A DNA stretch of 64,000 bases from JAWKUK01 sp964402175 (GCA_964402175.1 CAYOBN010000010.1:1-64000), one strand, 5' to 3'; shown: positions 34,988 through 44,236, counted from the first letter of the stretch. The notes: generated by a model not told the origin, from the letters alone. Numbers and translations: made by a program.

Positions 34988-36540
34988 TGGGCCTCGCGAC
35001 CTTCTCTTGGCCGGCGCGTTTCAACCTGTGTGAGTACTTCCTCGATCACAACCTCGAGGCGGGACGCGCGCACAAGACGGCGGTGGTCGTCGGCGACGAC
35101 CGGCGGACCTATGCCCAGGTCCTCGAGCGTGTCCAGCGGTTGACGGCGTGGCTGCGCGCGGCCGGGTTGCGGCCAGAGGAGCGGGTCCTGCTCGTATTGC
35201 CCGACGGGCACGAGTTCGTCGAAGCCTGGTTCGCGACGCTGCGCGCGGGCGGGGTCTTCGCTATGGTCAATCCGCTGCTCAAAGCGGCGGACTACGCGAA
35301 GTACCTGCGCTACACCAAAGCGCGGATCGTGATCACTCACACGGACGCTCTGCCCGAGCTCGGCCAAGCCGCGCGCGACGCGGCGCTGTGCGAGCGCGTG
35401 CTCGTCGTCGGACCCGACGCTGGTGGCTTCACGCCTTACGAGCCAGCGCTCGCGGGCTTCGAGCCGTCCGACCCGCGCAGCGCGACGGAGCCCACGACGC
35501 CGGACGACCTGGCGGGGTGGCTGTTCACATCGGGTTCGACGGGCGATCCCAAAGCGTGTGTGCACGTGCACCGCGATTTTGCGTACTCGACAGAGACCTA
35601 CGCGCTGCAGGTCGCGGGGTATCGCAACGACGATGTGTGCCTCTCCGTGCCGAAGCTCTTCTTCGGGTATGCCACGGGCACGAACCTGATGTTCCCGTTC
35701 CGCGTCGGCGCTACGGTGGTGCTGTTCCCGGGGCGCTCCACACCGGAGGAGTTGCTGGCGCAGATCGAGCGGCATCGGCCGACGTTCTTGACGGGTGTGC
35801 CGACGCTCTTCAATGCGCTCCTCAAATCCGGCGAGGCGCTCGACCTCTCTTGTTTGCGCGTGTGCCTCTCGGCCGGCGAGGCGCTGCCCGAGCAGCTCTA
35901 TCGCGATTGGAAGGCGCGCACCGGGGTCGAGATCCTCGACGGAATCGGCTCGGCGGAGATGTTCCACATCTACATCTCGAACGCGCCAGGTGATGTGACG
36001 CCGGGCTCGCTCGGGAGGCTCGTGCCCGGTTACGAAGCCGCGATCGTCGATCCGTCCGGGGCGCCCGTTGCGGACGGTGAGCCGGGTCGCCTGCGGGTAC
36101 GAGGTGGCTCGACGGCGCTCTGTTATTGGGCGCACAAAGAGGAGTCGAACGAGACATTCCAAGGGGATTGGTGCACCACGGCAGACATCTTCCGCCGCGA
36201 TACCGACGGTCGGTTCTGGTACGAAGGGCGCACCGACGACCTGCTCAAGGTCAGCGGCATCTGGGTCTCGCCGCTCGAGATCGAGAACGCGCTCCTGTCA
36301 CACCCTGCGGTCGCCGAGGTGTGTGTCGTGGGCCGCGAGGACGAAGCGGGGTTGGTGAAGCCCCACGCGATCGTGCACCTCGCCGCGGGCACGCGCGGCG
36401 ACGAGGCGCTGGCCCAGGGGCTGAAGGCCCACGTGAAGGGCCGCCTGGCGCCGCACAAGTACCCGCGCACGTACGAGTGGCGCGCCGAGCCGCTGCCGAA
36501 GAACGACCGGGGCAAGGTCGCGCGCAAGCTGTTGCGCTGA
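34987..36540 (+). CDS. Benzoate-CoA-ligase-like AMP-binding enzyme
   Basis: This is a 517-residue adenylate-forming acyl-CoA synthetase. The opening FNLCEYFLDHNLEAG resembles benzoate-CoA ligases more than fatty-acid ligases. Core motifs: FTSGSTGDPKA (P-loop), DGIGSAEMFHIYIS, GRTDDLLKVSGIWVSP (hinge) and PKNDRGKVARK with the catalytic Lys near the C-terminus. The predicted reaction is acid + ATP + CoA to acyl-CoA, with an aromatic or branched acid favoured by similarity. It overlaps the pseudokinase stop (TGATG) and ends 268 bases before the type III PKS, so it could supply a starter CoA ester to it. Confidence 0.85.
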   Translation: MGLATFSWPARFNLCEYFLDHNLEAGRAHKTAVVVGDDRRTYAQVLERVQRLTAWLRAAGLRPEERVLLVLPDGHEFVEAWFATLRAGGVFAMVNPLLKAADYAKYLRYTKARIVITHTDALPELGQAARDAALCERVLVVGPDAGGFTPYEPALAGFEPSDPRSATEPTTPDDLAGWLFTSGSTGDPKACVHVHRDFAYSTETYALQVAGYRNDDVCLSVPKLFFGYATGTNLMFPFRVGATVVLFPGRSTPEELLAQIERHRPTFLTGVPTLFNALLKSGEALDLSCLRVCLSAGEALPEQLYRDWKARTGVEILDGIGSAEMFHIYISNAPGDVTPGSLGRLVPGYEAAIVDPSGAPVADGEPGRLRVRGGSTALCYWAHKEESNETFQGDWCTTADIFRRDTDGRFWYEGRTDDLLKVSGIWVSPLEIENALLSHPAVAEVCVVGREDEAGLVKPHAIVHLAAGTRGDEALAQGLKAHVKGRLAPHKYPRTYEWRAEPLPKNDRGKVARKLLR

Positions 36541-36587
36541 CGGAGCGTTCGCAAAGGCGCGGCAAGGGTAGGGCCCCCGCTCGTCCT

Positions 36588-36615
36588 CGTAGGAGGCTCG
36601 GCGTAGGAGGCTCGG
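36588..36615. repeat. Perfect 14-bp tandem duplication
   Basis: CGTAGGAGGCTCGG is repeated head to tail (36588-36601, 36602-36615) in the 268 bases between the CoA-ligase stop and the PKS start. Each copy holds the short inverted repeat CCT...AGG with the flanking bases. It may affect the PKS operon promoter; nothing else was seen in this stretch. Confidence 0.45.
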
Positions 36616-36808
36616 CGGGGCGATCGTCAGGGGTGCTGTCGGCGTCCATAACCTGGATGAGGCCGATGTCATGCCGGGTGCAGGGCGTATGACGCCGGGG
36701 TCACGGGGTTCTGGACCCGAAAAGCCGCTATGAGTGCAGCGGGCGGCGGCCGAGGCCGCAGCAACGCCCCGCGCTCACCTGCGTTCGAGTTCACCCCGAG
36801 ACACCACG

Positions 36809-37942
36809 ATGATCGTCCAATCCAGCCGCTCTCCGCGCGTGCGCAGCACCGCGACCGCCTTTCCCGAGCACAGCGTCGATCAGGCCGGTGCGATCGCAGC
36901 GCTGTGCGCGCTCTTCCCTGACGAGGATCCCGAGCGCATCTCGGCCCTGGTGCGGCGCTCCGGTGTCCAGCGGCGAGCGATCGCGGTGCCGGTCGCCGAG
37001 ACCGTCGCTCCGACGACCTTCACGTGGCGCAACCGTGTCTACCGCGATGTCGCGCTGGAGATCGGTGAGCGGGCCGCCCGCGAAGCCCTGCGGCGCGCGG
37101 CGATGGCGGCCGTCGACATCGACGTTCTGATCGACGTCTCGTGCACGGGGGTCTGCATCCCCGCCCTCGACGTGGCGCTCGCGCCGCGACTCGGGCTGCG
37201 TGGGAACGTGCAGCGGATCCCGATCACGGAGGCCGGCTGTGCAGCGGGCGCCTTGGCCCTCGGGCTGGCGGCGGACCTGGCCCGCGCCGGCAAGCGGGTC
37301 CTGATCGTCGCGGTCGAGCTCTGCTCGCTGAGCCTCGTCGCCGAGGATCGCTCGCGCACGAACCTGGTCGCGTCCGCGCTCTTCGGTGATGGCGCCGCCG
37401 CTGCGATCGTCGCGCCCGATGGGCCTGGGCCGACGCTCGAAGCGATCGGTTCGAGCCTGATCCCGGGGACGGAGGGCATCATGGGGTTCGACATCGGCAG
37501 CCACGGCCTGCGGATCGTGCTCGAACGCGAGCTGCCTCAAGTGGTCTCGGCGCACCTACCGACCGCGGTGATGGAGTTCCTGGGGGCGCGCGGGCGCGGC
37601 CCGGACGATGTGGCGCTGCACCTCGTGCACCCGGGCGGCCGCAAAGTCCTCGAAGCTTACGAAGCAGCCTTCAACGTCCCCGCGAGCGCGCTGCGCCACT
37701 CGTACGGCGTGCTGAGGGACCACGGCAACCTGTCGTCTGCGTCGATCCTCGCCGTCCTCGATCGGACGCTCGCGGAAGAGGCGCTGCGCAGCGAGCGCGA
37801 CGTGCATGGACCCCGCGATGGTCTTCTGGTCGCCATGGGGCCTGGTCTCAGCATCGAGCTCGCGCTGCTGCGTTTCGACCCGATCGCGAGCACAGGGCAC
37901 AGCGCCGCGGAAGCGCGCGCTCACAGCGGTAGCCTCGCGTGA
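36809..37942 (+). CDS. Type III polyketide synthase (chalcone/stilbene synthase family)
   Basis: This 377-residue thiolase-fold enzyme has the full type III PKS triad: Cys144 in TEAGCAAGA, His274 in LHLVHPGG, and Asn307 in DHGNLSS. VSCTGVCIPALD, LFGDGAAAAI and the C-terminal GPGLSIE are also standard. Such enzymes extend an acyl-CoA with malonyl-CoA and cyclise to pyrones, resorcinols or phloroglucinols. The ATG at 36809 is followed by a normal N-terminus. The ICMT-like gene begins inside its stop codon (GTGA), and that pairing of type III PKS with an ICMT-like methyltransferase is known from Bacillus BpsA-BpsB and Streptomyces SrsA-SrsB. First gene of the lipid-like operon. Confidence 0.92.
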   Translation: MIVQSSRSPRVRSTATAFPEHSVDQAGAIAALCALFPDEDPERISALVRRSGVQRRAIAVPVAETVAPTTFTWRNRVYRDVALEIGERAAREALRRAAMAAVDIDVLIDVSCTGVCIPALDVALAPRLGLRGNVQRIPITEAGCAAGALALGLAADLARAGKRVLIVAVELCSLSLVAEDRSRTNLVASALFGDGAAAAIVAPDGPGPTLEAIGSSLIPGTEGIMGFDIGSHGLRIVLERELPQVVSAHLPTAVMEFLGARGRGPDDVALHLVHPGGRKVLEAYEAAFNVPASALRHSYGVLRDHGNLSSASILAVLDRTLAEEALRSERDVHGPRDGLLVAMGPGLSIELALLRFDPIASTGHSAAEARAHSGSLA

Positions 37943-38580
37943 CCGTACCCCTCGCAACGCAGCTCGGTCGTGCCATCTTCGGGCTCTTCGTACTCCAGCG
38001 CATCAGCGAGGTCGTTCACTCGACCCAGCGGGCGCGCGGCGAACGGCAGCAGTCCGAAGGCGGAGGCGCCGTGGCTCCGCGTGTCGCCGCGCGGTCCACG
38101 GAGGACAAGAGGCTCTACCTCTTCCATACGTGTGCCTTCTTGGTGCCGCTTGCGGAAGCGTCCTTCCGCGGCTGGACGGGTCCGACGCTGCCGTTGTGGG
38201 GTCTGGCGCTCTGCCTCGCCCTCACGCAGGCCGTGCGACTCTGGACGATGCGGGCGCTCGGGCGTGGGTGGCGTATTGCGACCCACGTCGCACCGGGCGA
38301 CCGGATCGTGACCACGGGCCCCTATGCGTGGGTCCGCCACCCCAATCACGCAGCGGTGATCGTCGAGGTGCTGATCCTGCCTCTGACCATCGGTGCCTGG
38401 GCCTCTGCGCTCGTGCTCTCGGCTCTGCACTTGCCGCTCGTCCTGCAGCGCGTGCGCCGCGAGGAGGCGCAGCTCGAAGAGCTCGGACCCTACCGCGCGC
38501 TCATGGCTCAACGCCCGCGCTTCTTCCCCAATCTACGGCTTCGCGTTCCATCCCCAGAGTCCGCTCGAGGAGCATCCTGA
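37939..38580 (+). CDS. Isoprenylcysteine carboxyl methyltransferase-like membrane enzyme (PKS partner)
   Basis: This 213-residue membrane protein has about five helices and the ICMT/BpsB signature near the C-terminus: GPYAWVRHPNHAAVIVEV, then EEAQLEELGPYRALM. ICMT-like proteins beside type III PKSs O-methylate the polyketide product, so methylation of a pyrone or resorcinol is the natural prediction. The start is GTG at 37939, coupled to the PKS stop; its TGA shares a base with the ATG of the next gene. This places it firmly in the same operon. Confidence 0.85.
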   Translation: MTVPLATQLGRAIFGLFVLQRISEVVHSTQRARGERQQSEGGGAVAPRVAARSTEDKRLYLFHTCAFLVPLAEASFRGWTGPTLPLWGLALCLALTQAVRLWTMRALGRGWRIATHVAPGDRIVTTGPYAWVRHPNHAAVIVEVLILPLTIGAWASALVLSALHLPLVLQRVRREEAQLEELGPYRALMAQRPRFFPNLRLRVPSPESARGAS

Positions 38581-39848
38581 TGTCGCTTGCATTTCACGCC
38601 CTGACCCTCACATCCCTCCTTCATCCAGGGGCGCTCGTGACCCCGTCGGGTGACACGACACCGCTGAAGCCTGCGCTGGCGCGCTTCGAGGTCGATGCGG
38701 CCCGCAGCGAGGTCGGCTTCGATGGGACCTCCACACTGCATGACTTCACGGGGCGCACGCGGGCGGTGGTGGGACGGGTCATCACCGATCCCTCGGCGCC
38801 GACCGGGTTCCTCGCCGGGACGATCGAGTGCGACGCAGCTCAGCTCGATACCGACAACGACGGGCGCGACGAGAAGATGCGCGAGCACCTCGATGTCGCG
38901 CACTATCCCAAGATCACCTTCAGCCTCGCCAAGGCCGAAGGGGCGCGCGCGAGTGAGCACCTCGTGGACTTGCGCGGGATCTTCGCGATCCACGGCGTAC
39001 AGCGCGAGTATCGACTCAGCAGCGAAGTCACCGACTCTGGAGCGGATGGCCTGCACGCGCGAGGTCGGGTAGCTCTGCAGCTCACGGACCACGGGATCGT
39101 GCCTCCGGCGATCGCGCTGATCGAGGTCGGGGACAAGGTCGAAGCCTGGTTCGATCTCTGGTTGCGACCGGTCGTCGAAACGACGCACGCTGCAACCGGC
39201 TACGTGCTCGCAGTCGATGAAGAGATCACTCCGATCGGCGCGGCAGCGCAGCGGGAGTCCCATGCAGAGCGCCTCTTCCTGAGCCCGGCGGGGTGCCTCT
39301 GGGAGCGAGCTCACATGGGGCTCTGGCTCGCAGCCCCGAAGGAAGCGGAGGGCCGGACCCTCGCGCTCGCACCGACGGTTGGAACCGCCCAACGCCAGAC
39401 CGCCGAAGAGAGCTTCGCGGAGGCCCGCGCGACCATGGAGCGCCTCGAGGAGAAACTCTCGAAGCTCGAGGGGGTCAAGCGAGAGCGCGCGGAGAAAGCG
39501 GTCGCCGAGACCCTGGGCCGCCTGCGCGAAGCGCTGCGTGAAGCGCCCGCCGGCCGCCTCGTTCGCCAGCAGGTGGATGGCAGCGACCGCTGGGTCATGG
39601 GGGACGTGATCTGGCTCGAGCTGCGCGGCAAGCGAGCGGAAGGTCGCTTCGGCGCGCTGCTCTCGACGCTGGATGGAGTGCCACAGGAGGTCCACGCGGC
39701 GCTGAAGGACCTCGACTACGTTCCGGCGGAATGTGTCGTGCGCACGGCGACCATGGGCGGTGTGCGCCGTATCCAAATCGTCTGCGGAGAACCCGTCGAG
39801 GCCGTCGTCCCTGCGAGCGCTTTCCTGAACAGCGAGGCCGGAAAATGA
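38580..39848 (+). CDS. Secreted YceI-domain protein with C-terminal extension
   Basis: This is a protein of 422 residues. A short hydrophobic leader is followed by a YceI domain (about 30-205): FEVDAARSEVGFDGTSTLHDFTG, EKMREHLDVAHYPKITF and a later LRGIFAIHGVQREY. YceI domains form lipocalin-like barrels that bind polyprenoid or fatty chains. The remaining roughly 210 residues (a charged helix about 280-340, then a beta-rich end) are not recognised. It has a strong GAGGAG ribosome-binding site 7 bases before the ATG. Within a PKS operon, binding and transfer of the hydrophobic product across the periplasm is a reasonable inference. Confidence 0.8.
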   Translation: MSLAFHALTLTSLLHPGALVTPSGDTTPLKPALARFEVDAARSEVGFDGTSTLHDFTGRTRAVVGRVITDPSAPTGFLAGTIECDAAQLDTDNDGRDEKMREHLDVAHYPKITFSLAKAEGARASEHLVDLRGIFAIHGVQREYRLSSEVTDSGADGLHARGRVALQLTDHGIVPPAIALIEVGDKVEAWFDLWLRPVVETTHAATGYVLAVDEEITPIGAAAQRESHAERLFLSPAGCLWERAHMGLWLAAPKEAEGRTLALAPTVGTAQRQTAEESFAEARATMERLEEKLSKLEGVKRERAEKAVAETLGRLREALREAPAGRLVRQQVDGSDRWVMGDVIWLELRGKRAEGRFGALLSTLDGVPQEVHAALKDLDYVPAECVVRTATMGGVRRIQIVCGEPVEAVVPASAFLNSEAGK

Positions 39849-40318
39849 GCGCCAAGCATTCAGTCTGCAGCGCGTCGATCGTCGTGCTGCTCACGAGCCT
39901 CGTGGGTTGTCGAGGTCCTGGGCACCTTCCAGTCGCCCGCGAGTTCGGCGCGCTCCGTGACACCTACGGGGCCGAAGCGAACTTGGAGGCGGTCCTGCAG
40001 GAGCGCAGCGCTGGGCCTTGGCGCTTGATCGTCGGCGGCGCCGATCAGCTCGATGAGCTCGTCGCGACCGCCATCGCCGGCGGTAACGACGTCGATGCCA
40101 CGATCGTCGACCTGTCCGTCGGCGCGGCTCAGGAGCGCGCCGCCCACGAGGCGCGCGCGCTCGAAGTGGCCCTCGATCTCGAGGGCGCGCTCTTGCTGGA
40201 CGACGACGGGGCCGAGGCGCGCACACTGCGCGGGGCCGCACGCGAAGTCACCCTGGTCGTGCTGTCGCCACAGTTTGCGATCCTCTCCGCGGAATCGACC
40301 CAGGAGGCCTCTCGGTGA
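39845..40318 (+). CDS. Lipoprotein of unknown function, thioredoxin-fold-like
   Basis: This is a protein of 157 residues. Its signal peptide ends in the lipobox LTSLVGC. The mature part has a TIVDLS strand followed by a helix and then ALLLDDDGAEARTLRGAA and a TLVVLSPQFAIL strand. That order resembles the second half of TlpA/AhpC-type thioredoxin folds, but no Cys pair exists. It seems paralogous to the next gene product (same TIVD-V/L-S, GA-x-x-x-D-x-x-G and R-x-L-x-G order). The ATG overlaps the YceI gene stop (ATGA). Function unknown; probably an envelope accessory of the operon. Confidence 0.65.
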   Translation: MSAKHSVCSASIVVLLTSLVGCRGPGHLPVAREFGALRDTYGAEANLEAVLQERSAGPWRLIVGGADQLDELVATAIAGGNDVDATIVDLSVGAAQERAAHEARALEVALDLEGALLLDDDGAEARTLRGAAREVTLVVLSPQFAILSAESTQEASR

Positions 40319-40812
40319 CCGACGACCTCAAACCGTCCGGGCGCTCTGTTCGGCGGCGCGTGCTCCTGTTGGCGGCGATGCTCGCGTTGGCCGTTGTGGC
40401 GTGGCGACTGCGGAGCAGCGGCTCACCGAAGGTGCCCCCGCTCGAGCTCGGTTGGGTGCAGGATGTCCTCGGCGAGCAGGTGTCTGCGACGGACTTCCTC
40501 GGGGCGCTGCCTGCGGTCGTCAACGTCGGGCCCGCCCGCGCCGTCGACCAGCTCTTGGCAGCGCGGGCGCTCGACTCGACGCCGACCATCGTCGACGTTT
40601 CGGGGATCGACGCGGTACGTCGCGAAGCGCTCGCCGCCCGCCTGGTAGAGGCAGCGCTCGAAGATGGAGGGGCGATCGCGACGGACGCGACCGGCGTCAG
40701 TGTCCGTTCGCTCGCAGGTACGTTCGATGGAGCCGTGCGCGTCGAGATCGACGGCGGCGGATTCGCGACCCTGCGCAAGCCTATCGAGGAGGGCGGCCGT
40801 GCGGCGCGCTGA
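40315..40812 (+). CDS. Small membrane-anchored protein, paralogue of the preceding lipoprotein
   Basis: This is a protein of 165 residues with a basic N-terminus and one membrane helix (VLLLAAMLALAVVAW). The exported part PLELGWVQDVLGEQVSATDFLGAL resembles the opening of TlpA-like proteins. TIVDVSGIDAVRREAL and GAIATDATGVSVRSLAG match the preceding lipoprotein in order and spacing. The thioredoxin-type Cys pair is absent. The start is GTG at 40315 with AGGAGG 7 bases upstream. Its end overlaps the start of the FAD enzyme by 14 bases. No known family; the fold assignment is inference. Confidence 0.6.
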   Translation: MTDDLKPSGRSVRRRVLLLAAMLALAVVAWRLRSSGSPKVPPLELGWVQDVLGEQVSATDFLGALPAVVNVGPARAVDQLLAARALDSTPTIVDVSGIDAVRREALAARLVEAALEDGGAIATDATGVSVRSLAGTFDGAVRVEIDGGGFATLRKPIEEGGRAAR

Positions 40813-42016
40813 CGGCTCCTGCGTGTCGACCGAGGTCGATGTCGCGATCGTCGGGGCGGGACCAGGCGGCGTCGCCGCGGCGCTCGCCAGCTCTGCGCTG
40901 GGATTGCGGGTCGCCCTGTTCGACCCGCGCCTCGGGGCGTCGCACGCCGGCACGATCAAGCCCTGCGGCGAGGGCTTGATGCCCGCAGGCGCCGATACGC
41001 TGCTCCGCCTCGGAATCGCGACCGAGGAGCTCGGCCGTCCATTCGACGGCGTGCGTTACGTCGCGCCCGATGCGCCGCCGCTCGACCTCGATTTCTGCGC
41101 TCAGGGAATTGCGATTCACCGCGGAGCGCTCCAAGGGGCCATGGATTTGGCGCTGTCCACCGCGCCCTCGGTCGCGATCTTTCCTGAGCTCGCCAGCGTG
41201 CAGCGCACTGCTCTGGGGACCTTCGAAGTGCGCGGCGAGCGGGTGTGTGTGCGCAGCCTGGCGCTCATCGCCGCGGACGGAGCGGGCGGCCGCACCGAGC
41301 CGTGTTTGTCGGGTATCCCTCGCAAGGACCGCCGTGGCCGTCGACCCGGCCGCCTAGGGATGCGCGTGCATTGTGAGCCCGCGGAGCCGCTGGACCGTGT
41401 CGAGGTGCACTTCGGCGCCGATTGTGAGGTCTATTTGACTCCGCTGGCTCCGAGCGCGGCGTTCCCCAAGGGGCTCGTCAACGTCGTGTTGCTGTTCGAT
41501 CATCTGCCCGAGGGCGTCCGCGGTGGAGCGAACGCTCTGGCCTACGCCCTCGGACAGCATCCACGGGCAGCGTGTCATATCGGGGCGACCGTCGGCCCAA
41601 TCGAAGCGCGCGCGCTCGATCATGGCACGCCTCGCGATGTGGCGCTCGAGAACGCGTTCTTCGTCGGCGACGCGGCAGGCAGCGTCGATCCTGTGCTCGG
41701 CTGCGGGACAACGGTCGCGCTCCGTACAGGGGTCGCGGCTGCGTACGGTGTGAAGGCGCTGCGTAACGGTGTGTATGGCCCCGACGTCATGACAGCGTAC
41801 CGACACATCCACAAGCGCGAGACGGCGGCGCGACGACGGGTCGCGAGCGCGTTGCAGCTCGTCGCAAAGCGGCCGGCGTTGGCGCGTGGAGCGGTCCGGT
41901 TGGCGAGGGCTCTGCCTGGACCGACCGCCCGATTGGTGGCCCTAGCCGCTCGTATCGAACCCCTCGGGGCCGGAACGTGTCTGGGGCGATCGATCGGAGC
42001 GACCTTTGGGGCATGA
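40799..42016 (+). CDS. FAD-dependent oxidoreductase, geranylgeranyl-reductase-like
   Basis: This is a 405-residue flavoprotein. The N-terminal dinucleotide fold is DVAIVGAGPGGVAAALASS (Gly19-Gly24), and the second FAD motif is FFVGDAAGSVDPVLGCGTT. This pattern fits the geranylgeranyl reductase/tryptophan halogenase/hydroxylase superfamily; no halogenase Lys or W-x-W-x-I-P motif is seen. In the Streptomyces srs operon a flavoprotein hydroxylates the PKS-derived ring, so ring oxidation or side-chain reduction is expected here. The GTG at 40799 has GAGGAGG 6 bases upstream and overlaps the previous gene; a GTG at 40823 is the alternative. Confidence 0.85.
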   Translation: MRRADGSCVSTEVDVAIVGAGPGGVAAALASSALGLRVALFDPRLGASHAGTIKPCGEGLMPAGADTLLRLGIATEELGRPFDGVRYVAPDAPPLDLDFCAQGIAIHRGALQGAMDLALSTAPSVAIFPELASVQRTALGTFEVRGERVCVRSLALIAADGAGGRTEPCLSGIPRKDRRGRRPGRLGMRVHCEPAEPLDRVEVHFGADCEVYLTPLAPSAAFPKGLVNVVLLFDHLPEGVRGGANALAYALGQHPRAACHIGATVGPIEARALDHGTPRDVALENAFFVGDAAGSVDPVLGCGTTVALRTGVAAAYGVKALRNGVYGPDVMTAYRHIHKRETAARRRVASALQLVAKRPALARGAVRLARALPGPTARLVALAARIEPLGAGTCLGRSIGATFGA

Positions 42017-44189
42017 CGCGCCGCGGGTGGTAACCTCCGCCGACGCCGCGAGCGATGTGCGCAACGCGTACGTCGCGCTCGCAGCGCTCGTGGCCCTCGT
42101 CGTCGCAGTCGCGGCCTACGCCGATGGCTGGCGCATCGACAACCGGGTGGAGTCCTGGGCAGCTTCGACAGGTGAAGAGCGGGCGCTCACCCTCCTGAAC
42201 GAGCGCTTCGGCGGCGATGCGATGGTCCTCGTCCGTGTGGCAGCCGATGAGATCGTGTTACCCGGAGCGGCAGAGGCATTCGTCGACCAGTTGGGCGCGA
42301 GCCTCGCATCGTTGCCAGCCGTTCGCTCTGTCTTCGATCCCGCCCATGTCCCCCTGAGCGGGGCGGGGAGCCTCTCCGAGCGGCTCTCACGTCTACGACA
42401 TTTGCCGCTCGAGCGCGCCTTGGACGCCGTAGGCGAGGACAACGAGCCGTTTCGCATGGACTTGGTCTTGGCGCTCGAGCCGAGCGCCCCGCCGGAAGCG
42501 CTCGCGGCGCTGGCTGATGGACTCGCAGTCGAGAGAGCGCGCTCGAAGTCGTACGGGCTCGAGCTGCGTGCTGCAGGCCATCCGCTCGTGTCTGCGGGAT
42601 TGGACGTCGAATCACGCCGGGTGGACACGGTCTTTGCGCCGCTGCTCGTTGTGATCGCGCTCTCTTTGACGGCCTTCCTGCTGCGGTCGATTCCACTCGC
42701 GGTCGCGGCGCTTCTACCGGCGATGTTGACGAGCGCGGCTGTGCGAGCCGCGCTGCGCGCGCTCGGTATCGACGCAAACATGATCCTGGTCGCGGCAGCT
42801 CCGTTGGTGCTCGTCGTGATGGTGGCCTCCACCTTGCATCTCGTCCTCCGAGTGCGCGAAGAGCGCGGTCGGTCTGACGTACCGAATGCGGCGCGGCTCG
42901 CGCTGCGGACGACGCTCGGTCCGGCGCTCTGGGCCGCGGCGACCACAGCCGTCGGCTTCGGAGTCTTCGCGGTGTCGGCGGTGCGTCCCGTCCGGCAGCT
43001 CGGACTGGTCGTTGCGGCAGCGGTCGCGGTCGCTGTGCCGCTGGTCTATCTGGCCCTGCCAACGGTCTATGCGGCCTTCGCGCGGCCCTTGACAAAGGCC
43101 ACTCCGTCGCGAGCTGGGGCCCGCTGGCGACGGCTCGCGGTCGCCGCGGCGCGCCGCCGCCGACTCATCTTGCCGTTCACGGCGGTCGCGTTGTTCGCCG
43201 GCGTCATGGCACCGCGTTACATGCCGGTATCGACCGACGCCCTCGATTACTTCCCGCAAGGACACCCCGTGCGGGAGGAGTTCCTGGAGCTCGAGCGCGG
43301 TGGTGCGACCCTGTCCACGGTAGAACTCCTGTATCGGGGCACGAGCGACGGAGGCCTCGATGGCGAGATTGCGGCCCGTCTCGCCGAAGGAGCCGCCGCG
43401 ATCCCCGGCGTGCGCGGAGTCTTCGGACCAGCGGATGTGAGAGCCTCGATCCGAGCGACCCTGGGCTTCGATCCGACGCTGGCGTCAGCGCCAATTCTCG
43501 AGGCTGCGCAGAAAGCAGCGGCGCGGGTCGATGCAGCGCGCGAGTACGGCCGCATCACGGTGCGCCTGCAACGGTCGGGCTTGGACCACGTCCTGGAGGT
43601 GGCACGGGGCTTGGAGCAGCTCGGGGCCACCATGGTCGAGGGTGGGAGCTTCTCGGAGGTCGCCGTAGCGAGCACCCTGATTCGCCTCGGCGCGCTGCAC
43701 GACGCGCTCGTGCAGACCCTGGCGGCGTCGCTCGGCTTGACCGCCTTGGTGGTCTGCATCGCTTTCGGCGTCACGCTGCGCGACCGTCGCGCGCAGGTCG
43801 CGGCATTGTTGGCGAACGCGCTCCCCGTTGCGCTGGCTCTGACCGCGGCGCTGTCGCTCGGCTTTGGCCTCGACGCCGCGACGGTGATGGTGGCCTCCGT
43901 CGTGATGGGTATCGCGGTCGATACCACTTTCCACTTGCTCAGCGGTGCGGCACGTAAGAGTGCGTCGGCGTTCGCTGCGCGACGCAGCTTCTTACGCTCT
44001 GTAGAGCGGGTCGGACCGCCGGCGTTCTTGGGTGCTGTAGTGCTCGCTGCAGGGTTCGGAGCGCTCGCATTGGCTGACTTTCAACCGACCGCGCGCTTCG
44101 GAATATTGACCTCGATCGGCATCCTGGCGGCATTCGTCGCCGATATGGTGATCGTGCCAGCGGTCCTGCTGGTACGTCGCAGCGATTGA
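42006..44189 (+). CDS. MMPL/RND-superfamily transporter
   Basis: This 727-residue membrane protein is built of two similar halves, each with one N-terminal helix, a periplasmic domain and a five-helix bundle. The first bundle runs from FAPLLVVIALSLTAFLL, the second from LAASLGLTALVVCIAFGV. GIDANMILVAAAPLVLVVMVAS and VMVASVVMGIAVDTTFHLLS are the paired sterol-sensing-like repeats of MMPL/hopanoid-type RND proteins (HpnN-like). These export lipids or hydrophobic metabolites. I chose the TTG at 42006 because GGAG lies 6 bases upstream, overlapping the FAD gene by 11 bases; GTG 42027 is possible. It is the last gene of the PKS operon. Confidence 0.88.
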   Translation: MGHDAPRVVTSADAASDVRNAYVALAALVALVVAVAAYADGWRIDNRVESWAASTGEERALTLLNERFGGDAMVLVRVAADEIVLPGAAEAFVDQLGASLASLPAVRSVFDPAHVPLSGAGSLSERLSRLRHLPLERALDAVGEDNEPFRMDLVLALEPSAPPEALAALADGLAVERARSKSYGLELRAAGHPLVSAGLDVESRRVDTVFAPLLVVIALSLTAFLLRSIPLAVAALLPAMLTSAAVRAALRALGIDANMILVAAAPLVLVVMVASTLHLVLRVREERGRSDVPNAARLALRTTLGPALWAAATTAVGFGVFAVSAVRPVRQLGLVVAAAVAVAVPLVYLALPTVYAAFARPLTKATPSRAGARWRRLAVAAARRRRLILPFTAVALFAGVMAPRYMPVSTDALDYFPQGHPVREEFLELERGGATLSTVELLYRGTSDGGLDGEIAARLAEGAAAIPGVRGVFGPADVRASIRATLGFDPTLASAPILEAAQKAAARVDAAREYGRITVRLQRSGLDHVLEVARGLEQLGATMVEGGSFSEVAVASTLIRLGALHDALVQTLAASLGLTALVVCIAFGVTLRDRRAQVAALLANALPVALALTAALSLGFGLDAATVMVASVVMGIAVDTTFHLLSGAARKSASAFAARRSFLRSVERVGPPAFLGAVVLAAGFGALALADFQPTARFGILTSIGILAAFVADMVIVPAVLLVRRSD

Positions 44190-44236
44190 GGGGCTTCGGC
44201 AGAGCGTCAGGCGGTGCTCAGCGCGAAACGACCGCT

